DNA of 46,533 bases from positions 1-46,533 of the forward strand of contig NZ_NPEX01000015.1 of assembly GCF_003258865.1 (NCBI RefSeq). The letters run 5' to 3'. Below the pieces are notes generated by a model, which was not told the origin of the DNA, did not search any database, and saw only the letters and a list, made by a program, of their open reading frames with translations. This document shows, in pieces, positions 1 to 7,169 of this stretch; position 1 is the first letter of the stretch, and each line of letters starts with the position of its first letter. Both the position numbers and the translations under genes were made by a program. The DNA comes from Rhodoplanes roseus (GTDB lineage: Bacteria > Pseudomonadota > Alphaproteobacteria > Rhizobiales > Xanthobacteraceae).

Positions 1-1
1 G

Positions 2-24
2 ACCTCCCCCCTCCAGGGGGAGGT
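2..24 (-). terminator. perfect hairpin just downstream of rsh
   Basis: A perfect inverted repeat with 9-bp arms (ACCTCCCCC and its complement) and a 5-nt loop lies 12 nt past the rsh stop codon. On the minus strand a T-rich stretch lies before the stem; any U-tract after the stem would be outside the window. It may be the rsh terminator or a copy of a dispersed palindrome. Confidence 0.4.
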
Positions 25-35
25 GAAGAAAAAGG

Positions 36-2348
36 CTACCCCACCACCCGGTCCGCCTTGGCGACCACGGTCTTGGCGCGGAGTTGGGAGATGATCGCGG
101 TGAGATGCTTGAGGTCGTAGACCTCGAGATCGATGGTGAGCTGGCTGAAGTCCGGCGACGAGCGGCTCATCTTCAGGTTGTCGATGTTGCCGTCGTGGTC
201 GGCGATCACCTGGCAGACCTGGGCGAGCGATCCGGGCTCGTTGACGGACTGCACGGCGACGCGGGCCGGGAAGCGCTGCGGGGTCTTCTCGTCGATGTCC
301 CAGCGCACGTCGAGCCAGCGCTCGGGCTGCTCCTCGAACGCGGTCAGGGCGGGAGACTGGATCGGGTAGATGGTGATCCCCTCCCCCGGCGTCATGATGC
401 CGACGATGCGGTCGCCCGGCACGGCGCCGCCCTCGGGCGCGAAGCGCACCGGCAGGTCCGAGTTGATGCCGCGGATCGGGATCGCGTCGTCGGGCGCGCC
501 CGGCACCTTGAACTTGACGGCCTGGCCGGTCTTCAGCCCGAACCAGCTCTTGTCGGGCCGCGGCACCGCCGTCGCGCGCTCCTCCTTGTAGTCCGGATAC
601 ATGGCGCGGACGACGTCGGAGGCCTTGATCTCGTTGCGGCCGACGGAGGCGAACACGTCCTCGATCGACGCCCGGGCGAGGCGCGGCAGCGCGCCGGCGA
701 GCTTCTCGTTGGAGTATTCGCGCTTGGCTCTCTGGCACAGGCGCTCGACGATGCGCTTGCCGAGCTCGGCGTACTGATTGCGCACCGCCACCCGGGTCGC
801 CCGCCGGATGGCGGCGCGCGCCTTTCCGGTGACGACCACCGATTCCCACGCCGCCGGCAGCGCGTTGGGGCCGCGCGCGGTGAGGATCTCCACCTCGTCG
901 CCGTTGTGCAGCTCGGAGATCAGCGGCGCGATCTTGCCGTTGATCTTGCAGCCGACCGCGCGGTTGCCGACGTCGGTGTGGACCGCATAGGCGAAGTCGA
1001 TCGGCGTGGCGCTGCGCGGCAGCGCGATCAGCTTGCCCTTGGGCGTGAAGCAGAACACCTGGTCGTGGAAGAGCTCGAGCTTGGTGTGCTCGAGGAACTC
1101 CTCCGGATTGGAGCCGACCGCCAGGAGCTCGATGGTCCGGCGCAGCCACGCATAGGCGTTCGACTCGCGGTTGAGCGTCTCGGAGGGCGAGCCCAGGTCG
1201 TCCTTGTAGAGGGCGTGGGCCGCGATGCCGTATTCGGCGATCTCGTCCATCTCGCTGGTGCGGATCTGCAGCTCGACGCGCTGGTTGCGCGGTCCTATCA
1301 CGGTCGTGTGGATCGAGCGGTAGTCGTTCTGCTTGGGGGTCGAGATGTAGTCCTTGAAGCGGCCCGGGACGACCGGCCAGGTGGTGTGCACGACGCCGAG
1401 CGCCTGGTAGCAGTCGGCGAGCGAGCCGACGATGGCGCGGAAGCCGTAGATGTCGGAGAGCTGCTCGAAGCCGAGCGCCTTGCGCTCCATCTTGCGCCAC
1501 ACCGAATACGCGTGCTTGCGGCGCCCGAACACGGTCGCCTTGATGCCGCGCGCGGCGAGCTTGGAGGTGAGCTGCTGCTCGATTTCCGCGATGAGGTCGC
1601 TGTTGCGGGCGGCGAGCCGCTCCAGCCGCGCGTCGATCACCTTGAAGGCGTCGGGATGCAGCTCGCGGAACGCCAGGTCCTCGAGCTCGCTGCGCATCTC
1701 GTGCATGCCCATGCGGCCGGCCAGCGGCGCATAGATGTCGATCGTCTCCTCGGCGATGCGGCCGCGCTTCTCGACCGGCATGTAGACGAGGGTGCGCATG
1801 TTGTGCAGCCGGTCGGCGAGCTTGACCAGCAGCACCCGCACGTCCTCGGCGATGGCGAGGAGGAGCTTGCGGAGATTCTCGGCCTGCTTGGCCTCGCGCG
1901 AGACGAGCTCGAGCCGCTTCAGCTTGGTGAGGCCTTCGACCAGATGGCCGATGTCTGGCCCGAAGATCCGGTCGATGTCGGTGCGGGTGGCGTCGGTGTC
2001 CTCGATCGTGTCGTGCAGCAGCGCCGCCACGATCGTCGCGTCGTCGAGCTTGAGGTCGGTGAGGATCGCCGCGACCTCGAGCGGATGCGAGAAGTACGGA
2101 TCGCCCGAGGCACGCTTCTGCTCGCCATGCGCCTTCATGGCGTAGACATAGGCGCGATCGAGCAGATCCTCGTTGGTGTTGGGGTTGTACTTGCGGACGC
2201 GCTCCACCAGCTCGTACTGGCGCATCATCCGCTTGGCGGGAGGCATCGGCGCGTCGCCGGCCGGCACGACCGCCGGCGCACCGCGCGGTGCCTGATTCGG
2301 CGCCTGGACCTGCATCCGCGGCAGTTTGGTCACCGGCGGACCCAACAC
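36..2348 (-). CDS. rsh: bifunctional (p)ppGpp synthetase/hydrolase Rsh (RelA/SpoT family)
   Basis: Makes and breaks the alarmone (p)ppGpp in the cytoplasm and so controls the stringent response. The 770-residue protein has the full long-RSH layout: an HD hydrolase domain (H88, the H112-D113 pair in LLHDTIED), a synthetase domain (GRRKHAYSVWRKM near 275-287, then RFKD at 330-333, the RXKD form typical of bifunctional enzymes), a TGS domain around 430-490 and a C-terminal ACT domain. The start used is a GTG 4 nt after AAGGAG (a TTG codon follows at 7 nt). Relatives usually start at MMRQYELVER, here residue 41 (position 2228), which has no clear Shine-Dalgarno, so a 40-residue extension is plausible. 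It lies downstream of rpoZ with a hairpin between them. Very sure of the family, less of the start. Confidence 0.96.
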   Translation of the reverse strand: MLGPPVTKLPRMQVQAPNQAPRGAPAVVPAGDAPMPPAKRMMRQYELVERVRKYNPNTNEDLLDRAYVYAMKAHGEQKRASGDPYFSHPLEVAAILTDLKLDDATIVAALLHDTIEDTDATRTDIDRIFGPDIGHLVEGLTKLKRLELVSREAKQAENLRKLLLAIAEDVRVLLVKLADRLHNMRTLVYMPVEKRGRIAEETIDIYAPLAGRMGMHEMRSELEDLAFRELHPDAFKVIDARLERLAARNSDLIAEIEQQLTSKLAARGIKATVFGRRKHAYSVWRKMERKALGFEQLSDIYGFRAIVGSLADCYQALGVVHTTWPVVPGRFKDYISTPKQNDYRSIHTTVIGPRNQRVELQIRTSEMDEIAEYGIAAHALYKDDLGSPSETLNRESNAYAWLRRTIELLAVGSNPEEFLEHTKLELFHDQVFCFTPKGKLIALPRSATPIDFAYAVHTDVGNRAVGCKINGKIAPLISELHNGDEVEILTARGPNALPAAWESVVVTGKARAAIRRATRVAVRNQYAELGKRIVERLCQRAKREYSNEKLAGALPRLARASIEDVFASVGRNEIKASDVVRAMYPDYKEERATAVPRPDKSWFGLKTGQAVKFKVPGAPDDAIPIRGINSDLPVRFAPEGGAVPGDRIVGIMTPGEGITIYPIQSPALTAFEEQPERWLDVRWDIDEKTPQRFPARVAVQSVNEPGSLAQVCQVIADHDGNIDNLKMSRSSPDFSQLTIDLEVYDLKHLTAIISQLRAKTVVAKADRVVG

Positions 2349-2489
2349 GCGTCTCCTTCCGCGGTTCGTGAATGGCGATGCGCCTGCACAGCGGCGCGGC
2401 GCGACCGATTCACGATAACATGGCGGCGAGTTCCTACCGCAACAACAACGTCGTGACGCAAATTACTGCGGACCCTGGCACCGGCCCCG

Positions 2490-2521
2490 AAAACGAATCC
2501 GGCGGGCCGAGGGCCCGCCGG
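2490..2521 (-). terminator. probable rpoZ terminator
   Basis: A perfect 10-bp stem (arm CCGGCGGGCC, 2499-2508, with its complement at 2512-2521) has a 3-nt loop and is followed on the minus strand by ATTCGTTTT. It lies in the 207-bp gap between the rpoZ stop and the rsh start, so rsh may have its own promoter. The T-tract is imperfect. Confidence 0.6.
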
Positions 2522-2555
2522 TGGAACGTCAAACCGAATCGCCGCCTCGCTGCGG

Positions 2556-2963
2556 CTATTCCTCGTCGTCGGTCTCGACCGGCTCCGGCCGCTCCTCGGG
2601 GGGCGCCAGACCTTCGAGGCCCTTCAGCAGCTCCTCCTCGGTCATCCGCTCCAGCACCACCTCGGTGTCGTCGGCATCGACGCTCTCGCCGGCCGCGCCG
2701 ATCAGCGGGATCGCCTCGGGCTCGGGCTCGTCGACCTCGACGTATTTCTGCAGCGAATGGACCAGCTCTTCCTTGAGATCCTCCGGCGAGATGGTCTCGT
2801 CGGCGATCTCGCGCAGCGCGACGACCGGATTCTTGTCGTTGTCGCGATCGATCGTGATCTGGGCGCCGGACGAGATCATCCGGGCCCGGTGCCCGGCGAG
2901 CAGGACGAGCTCGAACCGGTTGCTGACCTTGTCGATGCAGTCTTCAACAGTGACGCGGGCCAT
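2556..2963 (-). CDS. rpoZ: RNA polymerase omega subunit
   Basis: A small RNA polymerase subunit that binds beta-prime and helps assembly; in proteobacteria it also forms part of a ppGpp site. The 135-residue protein starts [20 protein letters not shown], the classic omega N-terminus, continues with the conserved helix around [11 protein letters not shown] and the [14 protein letters not shown] segment, and ends in the acidic tail usual for alphaproteobacteria. The ATG at 2963 has AGGAG 11 nt upstream; the frame stays open further upstream but that part shows no omega similarity. Next to rsh on the same strand and divergent from the NYN gene, the usual Rhizobiales context. Confidence 0.96.
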   Translation of the reverse strand: MARVTVEDCIDKVSNRFELVLLAGHRARMISSGAQITIDRDNDKNPVVALREIADETISPEDLKEELVHSLQKYVEVDEPEPEAIPLIGAAGESVDADDTEVVLERMTEEELLKGLEGLAPPEERPEPVETDDEE

Positions 2964-3296
2964 CGGGGGCGGACTCCTGGAACGAATGCCTGTAGGATTT
3001 GCGTCTCTCGTAATGGTCCTGTGCCGAAAGTGCAACGGGCGACGGACGGCATTGCAATTTTTTATGAGGCATTTCGATCGTGAATTGACTAGAAGATAAC
3101 GTGCGAAATGGATATGTGATTGACTGTCGCGGATTTTGGATGCAGCCCTTGCTTCTGTGTGGCAAGCACGTGACGACCAATTTCGGTCGTGCCCATCCGA
3201 ACCGTCCGTACAACAGGCGCCTACGCAGTCAGACCGGCCCCGTGGCAATTCACGGCCCGCATTCTCTATACTTAGATACCAAATAACGAGAGACCC
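2964..3296. promoter_or_regulatory. divergent intergenic region between rpoZ and the NYN gene
   Basis: 333 bp, clearly richer in A+T than its surroundings, so probably holding the promoters of both flanking genes. On the plus strand TATACT at 3267-3272 is a good -10 match 25 nt before the NYN start, but the -35 region (near GGCAAT, 3244-3249) is weak. Two TTGACT hexamers occur near 3084 and 3120. No convincing gene; a 61-codon open frame here was rejected. Confidence 0.4.
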
Positions 3297-3947
3297 ATGG
3301 CAGTGCCAAGCGAAAAGATCGCTCTGTTCATCGATGGAGCAAATCTGTATGCGACTGCGAAGTCGCTTGGATTTGACATCGACTACAAGCGGTTACTGCG
3401 CGAGTTCCAGGGCCGAGGATATCTACTCCGCGCGTTCTACTATACGGCCGTGGTGGAGGACCAGGAATACTCGTCGATCCGCCCCCTGATCGACTGGCTC
3501 GACTACAACGGCTACACGGTCGTCACCAAGGCCACCAAGGAGTTCGTCGACCAGACGGGCCGGCGCAAGGTGAAGGGCAACATGGACATCGAGCTCGCGG
3601 TCGATGCCATGGAGATCGCCGGCAACATCGATCACATGGTGTTGTTCTCGGGAGACGGCGACTTCCGCTCGCTGGTCGAGGCCGTGCAGCGGCGCGGCGT
3701 TCGCGTCACCGTGGTGTCGACGATCTCGACTCAGCCGCCGATGGTGGCCGACGAGCTGCGTCGCCAGGCCGACATCTTCCTCGACATCGTCGAGCTGCAG
3801 CCGAAGATCGGCCGCGACCCGGGCGAGCGCGCCGAGCGGGCGTCTCGCGAGCCGCGGCACACGCCGCAGTTCCTCCAGCGCAGCACTCATGTCCGCTCCT
3901 CCGAGCCGGCGCCGGCCAGCACCAGCTCGACCTTCGACGACGACTGA
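3297..3947 (+). CDS. NYN-domain (LabA/DUF88-type) putative ribonuclease
   Basis: A 216-residue protein whose first ~165 residues form an NYN domain, a PIN-like nuclease fold. Acidic positions expected for metal binding are present: D13 in [10 protein letters not shown], the aspartates in [12 protein letters not shown] and those in LFSGDGDF. The C-terminal ~50 residues are Arg/Ser/Pro-rich and look disordered. The ATG follows a GAGAG-type ribosome binding site. The gene is followed 12 bp later by the glycosylase gene and probably shares its transcript. The family is known for RNA or ribonucleotide processing, but the substrate of this clade is not known to me. Confidence 0.9.
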   Translation: MAVPSEKIALFIDGANLYATAKSLGFDIDYKRLLREFQGRGYLLRAFYYTAVVEDQEYSSIRPLIDWLDYNGYTVVTKATKEFVDQTGRRKVKGNMDIELAVDAMEIAGNIDHMVLFSGDGDFRSLVEAVQRRGVRVTVVSTISTQPPMVADELRRQADIFLDIVELQPKIGRDPGERAERASREPRHTPQFLQRSTHVRSSEPAPASTSSTFDDD

Positions 3948-3959
3948 CGGCCCTCCGTC

Positions 3960-4670
3960 GTGCCGCGTCCCAGCGCCGCCGCGTCCCGGCGGGCCGAGCC
4001 TTCGCTCGGCCCTTCGGAGGCGCTCGGCCCGGAGCCGGACCGCGACTGCCCGCGCTGCCCCCGGCTGGTGGAGTTTCGCGAGACCTGGCGGGCCCGCAAG
4101 CCCGACTGGTGCAACGCGCCGGTGCCTTCGTTCGGACCGGCTGACGCGCCCCTGCTGATCGTCGGCCTGGCGCCCGGCCTGCAGGGCGCCAACCGCACTG
4201 GCCGGCCGTTCACCGGCGATTACGCGGGCGATCTGCTCTACGCGACTCTGAAACAGTACGGCTTCGCCACCGGCGACTACGCGGCGCGGCCGGACGACGG
4301 CTTCACGTTGATCGACGCCCGCATCACCAATGCGGTGCGCTGCGTGCCGCCGGAGAACAAGCCGACCGGGCCGGAGATCACGACCTGTCGGCCGTTCCTG
4401 GTCGCGACGCTCGCCGAGATGCCGCGCCTCACGGCCATCGTGGCGCTCGGCCGCATCGCCCACGACACGCTGATGGGCACGCTCGGCCGCAAGAAGTCCG
4501 GCTGTCCGTTCGGTCACGGCGCCGTCCATCCGGGGCCGGACGGGTTCACGGTCTTCGACAGCTATCACTGCTCCCGCTACAACACGAACACGGGCGTGCT
4601 GACGCCGGAGATGTTCAGGAGCGTGTTCGCCAAGGTGCGGGCACATGTGGACGGCGCGGCGCGCCGCTGA
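3960..4670 (+). CDS. uracil-DNA glycosylase, family 5 (UdgB type)
   Basis: A DNA repair enzyme removing uracil and related deaminated bases. Four cysteines that can hold the [4Fe-4S] cluster of family 4/5 enzymes are visible: C30 and C33 (CPRC), C128 and C143. Motif A is GLAPGLQGANRTGRPFTGD (69-87), which has the family-5 form with Ala where family 4 has Glu. The C-terminal motif is SYHCSRYNTNTGVLT. 236 residues with a GTG start and only a weak ribosome binding site; translation may be coupled to the NYN gene 12 bp upstream. The first ~25 residues are low-complexity and the true start may be downstream. Convergent with smpB. Confidence 0.9.
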   Translation: MPRPSAAASRRAEPSLGPSEALGPEPDRDCPRCPRLVEFRETWRARKPDWCNAPVPSFGPADAPLLIVGLAPGLQGANRTGRPFTGDYAGDLLYATLKQYGFATGDYAARPDDGFTLIDARITNAVRCVPPENKPTGPEITTCRPFLVATLAEMPRLTAIVALGRIAHDTLMGTLGRKKSGCPFGHGAVHPGPDGFTVFDSYHCSRYNTNTGVLTPEMFRSVFAKVRAHVDGAARR

Positions 4671-5000
4671 GGCGGCAAAGCGCCGCTCATGGCCGCCCAA
4701 CCGAGCCCTTGGATCTTAGGGTTCGCGCAGAAACAATCGAGACGAAGCATCCTTCCGCCTCACCCTGACGCGTCCTTCCGCCTCACTCTGACGCGTCCTT
4801 CCGCCCTCACCCTGAGGAGCGCCGAAGGCGCGTCTCGAAGGGCGCGGGCGGCCCCCTCCGCGGCGATTTGGGGCCGCGGCCACATGGTTCGAGGCTCGCT
4901 CCGCTCGCACCTCACCATGAGGTCGGACGAGGTCAGGTGGCTCGGGCCGCCACCGGGTTGCGCGGGATGAAGCGATAATCTCCGGGCGGGGCCTTGGATC
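4671..5000. repeat. intergenic tandem repeat and palindromes between the glycosylase gene and smpB
   Basis: 330 bp without a convincing gene. Three head-to-tail copies of a 23-bp unit beginning TCCTTCCGCC start at 4750, 4773 and 4796; the third runs into CCCTGAGGAG followed by a small hairpin (GCGCC, GAA loop, GGCGC). A second palindrome, CCTCACCATGAGG, lies near 4909. The CCCTGAGG/CTCGAAGG style is common in intergenic repeats of Bradyrhizobium relatives. It lies between convergent genes, so it may also act in termination. Confidence 0.6.
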
Positions 5001-5483
5001 TCACCCCTTGGCGCGCAGCAGGCGGCCCTTCTCGCGGTCCCAGTCGCGCTTCTTCTCGGTGTCGCGCTTGTCGTGGAGCTTCTTGCCGCGGCCGAGCGCC
5101 AGCTCGATCTTGGCGCGGCCGCGCTCGTTGAAATACATGCGCAGCGGCACGATGGTCATGCCCTCGCGCTCGATCCCCTGGGCCAGCTTGGCGATCTCAC
5201 GGTAGTGCAGCAGCAGCTTGCGGCGGCGCTTGGGCTCGTGATTGTTGAACGGTCCGGACTGCAGATATTCGGGGATGTTGGCGTTCACCAGCCAGATCTC
5301 CCCGCCCTTCGCGTCCGCGTAGGATTCGGCAATCGTGGCGCGGCCTTGGCGCAACGCCTTCACCTCGGACCCGAGCAGCGCGATGCCGGCCTCGAAGGTC
5401 TCGCCGATCTCGTAGTTGAAGCGCGCCCGGCGGTTGTCCGCGACGACCTTGCGCGCCTTCTCTCTGTCCTTGTTGTCAGCCAT
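5001..5483 (-). CDS. smpB: SsrA-binding protein SmpB
   Basis: Binds tmRNA and delivers it to stalled ribosomes for trans-translation. The 160-residue length is normal. Hallmarks are an N-terminus with [20 protein letters not shown], then [17 protein letters not shown], the NIPEYLQ and [13 protein letters not shown] segments and a basic C-terminal tail ending [14 protein letters not shown], which folds in the ribosomal mRNA channel in known SmpB. It lies 9 bp downstream of mscL and probably shares a transcript with dapA-mscL. No tmRNA gene was seen in this window. Confidence 0.97.
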   Translation of the reverse strand: MADNKDREKARKVVADNRRARFNYEIGETFEAGIALLGSEVKALRQGRATIAESYADAKGGEIWLVNANIPEYLQSGPFNNHEPKRRRKLLLHYREIAKLAQGIEREGMTIVPLRMYFNERGRAKIELALGRGKKLHDKRDTEKKRDWDREKGRLLRAKG

Positions 5484-5492
5484 GGTCTCGGT

Positions 5493-5912
5493 TCACGGGG
5501 CGCGCGCCTTCAGGAGGTCGCGGATCTCGGTCAGGAGCTGCTCCTGGCGCGGCGGGGTCGCCGGCTCGGGCGGATCCTCGCGGCGCAGGCGGTTCATCGC
5601 CTTGACCACCAGGAACAGCACCCAGGCGACGATGACGAAGTTTATGCAGAGCGTTAGAAAGCTTCCCCAAGCCAGCACGGCTCCCTGCTTTTTCGCCTCG
5701 ATCAAGGTGGGCGCCGTGACCTTGGAGGAGAGCGGCAGGAAGTAGTTCGAAAAGTCGAGCCCGCCGGTCACGGCCCCGATCAGCGGCATGAACACGTCGC
5801 CGACCAGCGACTGGACGATGTTGCCGAAGGCGGCACCGATGACGACGCCGATCGCCAGATCGACGACGTTGCCGCGGACGGCGAACTTCTTGAACTCGTC
5901 CAGGACCGGCAT
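5493..5912 (-). CDS. mscL: large-conductance mechanosensitive channel MscL
   Basis: An inner-membrane pentameric channel that opens on membrane tension and protects cells from hypo-osmotic shock. The 139-residue protein has the diagnostic N-terminus [20 protein letters not shown] leading into TM1 (about 14-40), a short periplasmic loop, TM2 (about 76-103) and a charged cytoplasmic C-terminal helix. The ribosome binding site of the ATG is weak. It lies between dapA (92 bp upstream) and smpB (9 bp downstream) on the same strand. Confidence 0.96.
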   Translation of the reverse strand: MPVLDEFKKFAVRGNVVDLAIGVVIGAAFGNIVQSLVGDVFMPLIGAVTGGLDFSNYFLPLSSKVTAPTLIEAKKQGAVLAWGSFLTLCINFVIVAWVLFLVVKAMNRLRREDPPEPATPPRQEQLLTEIRDLLKARAP

Positions 5913-6004
5913 GGGTCGGGGGCCCCGCGCTTAGGTAGGAGGTCGAACCGTCCCCGGCAACTGCCGGTGCCGAGGTCGGGTTCCGAGTGGCGCAGGGCCG
6001 AGAC

Positions 6005-6895
6005 CTAGTTGATCAGCCCGGCATGGACCATCGCCTCGCGGACAGCCGCCTTGGTCTTGTCGGAGACCTTGACCAGCGGCAGCCGCACGGTCTCGTCGCA
6101 GCGCCCGAGCAGCGACAGCGCGTACTTGGCCGGCGACGGATTGGTCTCGATGAACAGCGCCTGGTGGAGCGGCAGCAGCTTGTCCTGGAGGCTCAGCGCG
6201 GCCGCGTAGTCGCCCTTCAGGCAGGCGCCCTGGAAGTCGGCGCACAGGCGCGGCGCGACGTTCGAGGTGACCGAGATGCAGCCGTGGCCACCATGCGCCA
6301 TGAAGCCGAGCGCGGTGCCGTCCTCGCCGGAGAGCTGGTTGAAGTCCTCGCCGACCACGGCGCGCTGCTGCGACACGCGCAGCACGTTGGCGGTCGCGTC
6401 CTTCACGCCGGCGATGTTGGGCAGCTCGAACAGCCGCTTCATGGTGTCGACCGACATGTCGATCACCGAGCGGGCCGGGATGTTGTAGATGATGATCGGG
6501 ATGCCGATGGCGTCGTTGATCGCCTTGAAGTGCTGGTAGAGCCCTTCCTGGGTCGGCTTGTTGTAATACGGCGTGACGACGAGCACGCCCGCGGCGCCGG
6601 CCTTCTCGGCGTGCTGCGACAGGGCGATCGCCTCGGCCGTGGAGTTCGAGCCGGCGCCGGCGATCACCGGCACGCGGCCCTTGGCCTGCTCGATGCACCA
6701 CTCCACGACGTGATTGTGCTCCTCGTGCGAGAGCGTCGGGCTTTCGCCCGTGGTGCCGACCGGCACGAGGCCGTTGGTGCCCTCGGCGATCTGCCAGTCG
6801 ACCAGCCCCCGGAACGCGGCCTCGTCGATCGAGCCGTTCTTGAACGGCGTCACCAGGGCCGTGAAGGATCCTCTGAAATTGCTCTTGGCCGCCAT
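6005..6895 (-). CDS. dapA: 4-hydroxy-tetrahydrodipicolinate synthase
   Basis: Condenses pyruvate with aspartate semialdehyde, the first step of the lysine/diaminopimelate branch, and so feeds peptidoglycan and lysine synthesis. 296 residues, a TIM barrel of normal length. The Schiff-base lysine is K165 in [10 protein letters not shown]. The catalytic triad is covered by T48/T49 of GTTGE, Y111 and Y137 of IIIYNIP, and R142 follows. AAGGAG lies 8 nt before the ATG. Divergent from the lytic transglycosylase gene, so cell-wall precursor and cell-wall remodelling genes share a promoter region. Confidence 0.97.
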   Translation of the reverse strand: MAAKSNFRGSFTALVTPFKNGSIDEAAFRGLVDWQIAEGTNGLVPVGTTGESPTLSHEEHNHVVEWCIEQAKGRVPVIAGAGSNSTAEAIALSQHAEKAGAAGVLVVTPYYNKPTQEGLYQHFKAINDAIGIPIIIYNIPARSVIDMSVDTMKRLFELPNIAGVKDATANVLRVSQQRAVVGEDFNQLSGEDGTALGFMAHGGHGCISVTSNVAPRLCADFQGACLKGDYAAALSLQDKLLPLHQALFIETNPSPAKYALSLLGRCDETVRLPLVKVSDKTKAAVREAMVHAGLIN

Positions 6896-7069
6896 GAAAT
6901 CACTCCTTCGTCGCGGCTTCGCCCCGGATCGGCGCGGCGACGGGCCTCATTGTTATCGGGTCGGATCGGACGATGAAAGCCCTGTTCGCGGCGACGCGTT
7001 CGCCGGCGCGTCGCTCGCCGCGACGGCCCGGCGTGGCGCCCCGCCGAACCTTGCTCGCGCCCCGATTGC

Positions 7070-7092
7070 GCCGAAACATGGCCATGTTCGGC
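7070..7092. promoter_or_regulatory. palindrome in the dapA/lytic transglycosylase divergent region
   Basis: AACATGGCCATGTT at 7075-7088 is a perfect 14-bp palindrome. It extends to GCCGAA and TTCGGC arms with a single extra A on the left. It lies about 80 bp before the transglycosylase start and 180 bp before the dapA start, a suitable place for an operator serving either gene. No known regulator motif was recognised. Confidence 0.35.
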
Positions 7093-7169
7093 CTCGATTA
7101 GAGATTTGTTAACGAGAGCGGCCGGAAGGTCGCCGGGGGCGGGTCTGGTCTGACCAGGGGGGATGGTCC

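Noticed and set aside
84-2456. A 790-codon open frame antisense to rsh
   Set aside because: It is an antisense shadow produced by high GC codon bias; the opposite strand encodes a clear Rsh with all motifs.
3101-3286. A 61-codon open frame between rpoZ and the NYN gene
   Set aside because: No ribosome binding site, unlike codon use, and it lies in the expected promoter region.
4671-7169. A tmRNA (ssrA) gene near smpB
   Set aside because: No tRNA-like acceptor or T-loop piece and no tag-reading frame was seen in the intergenic parts.
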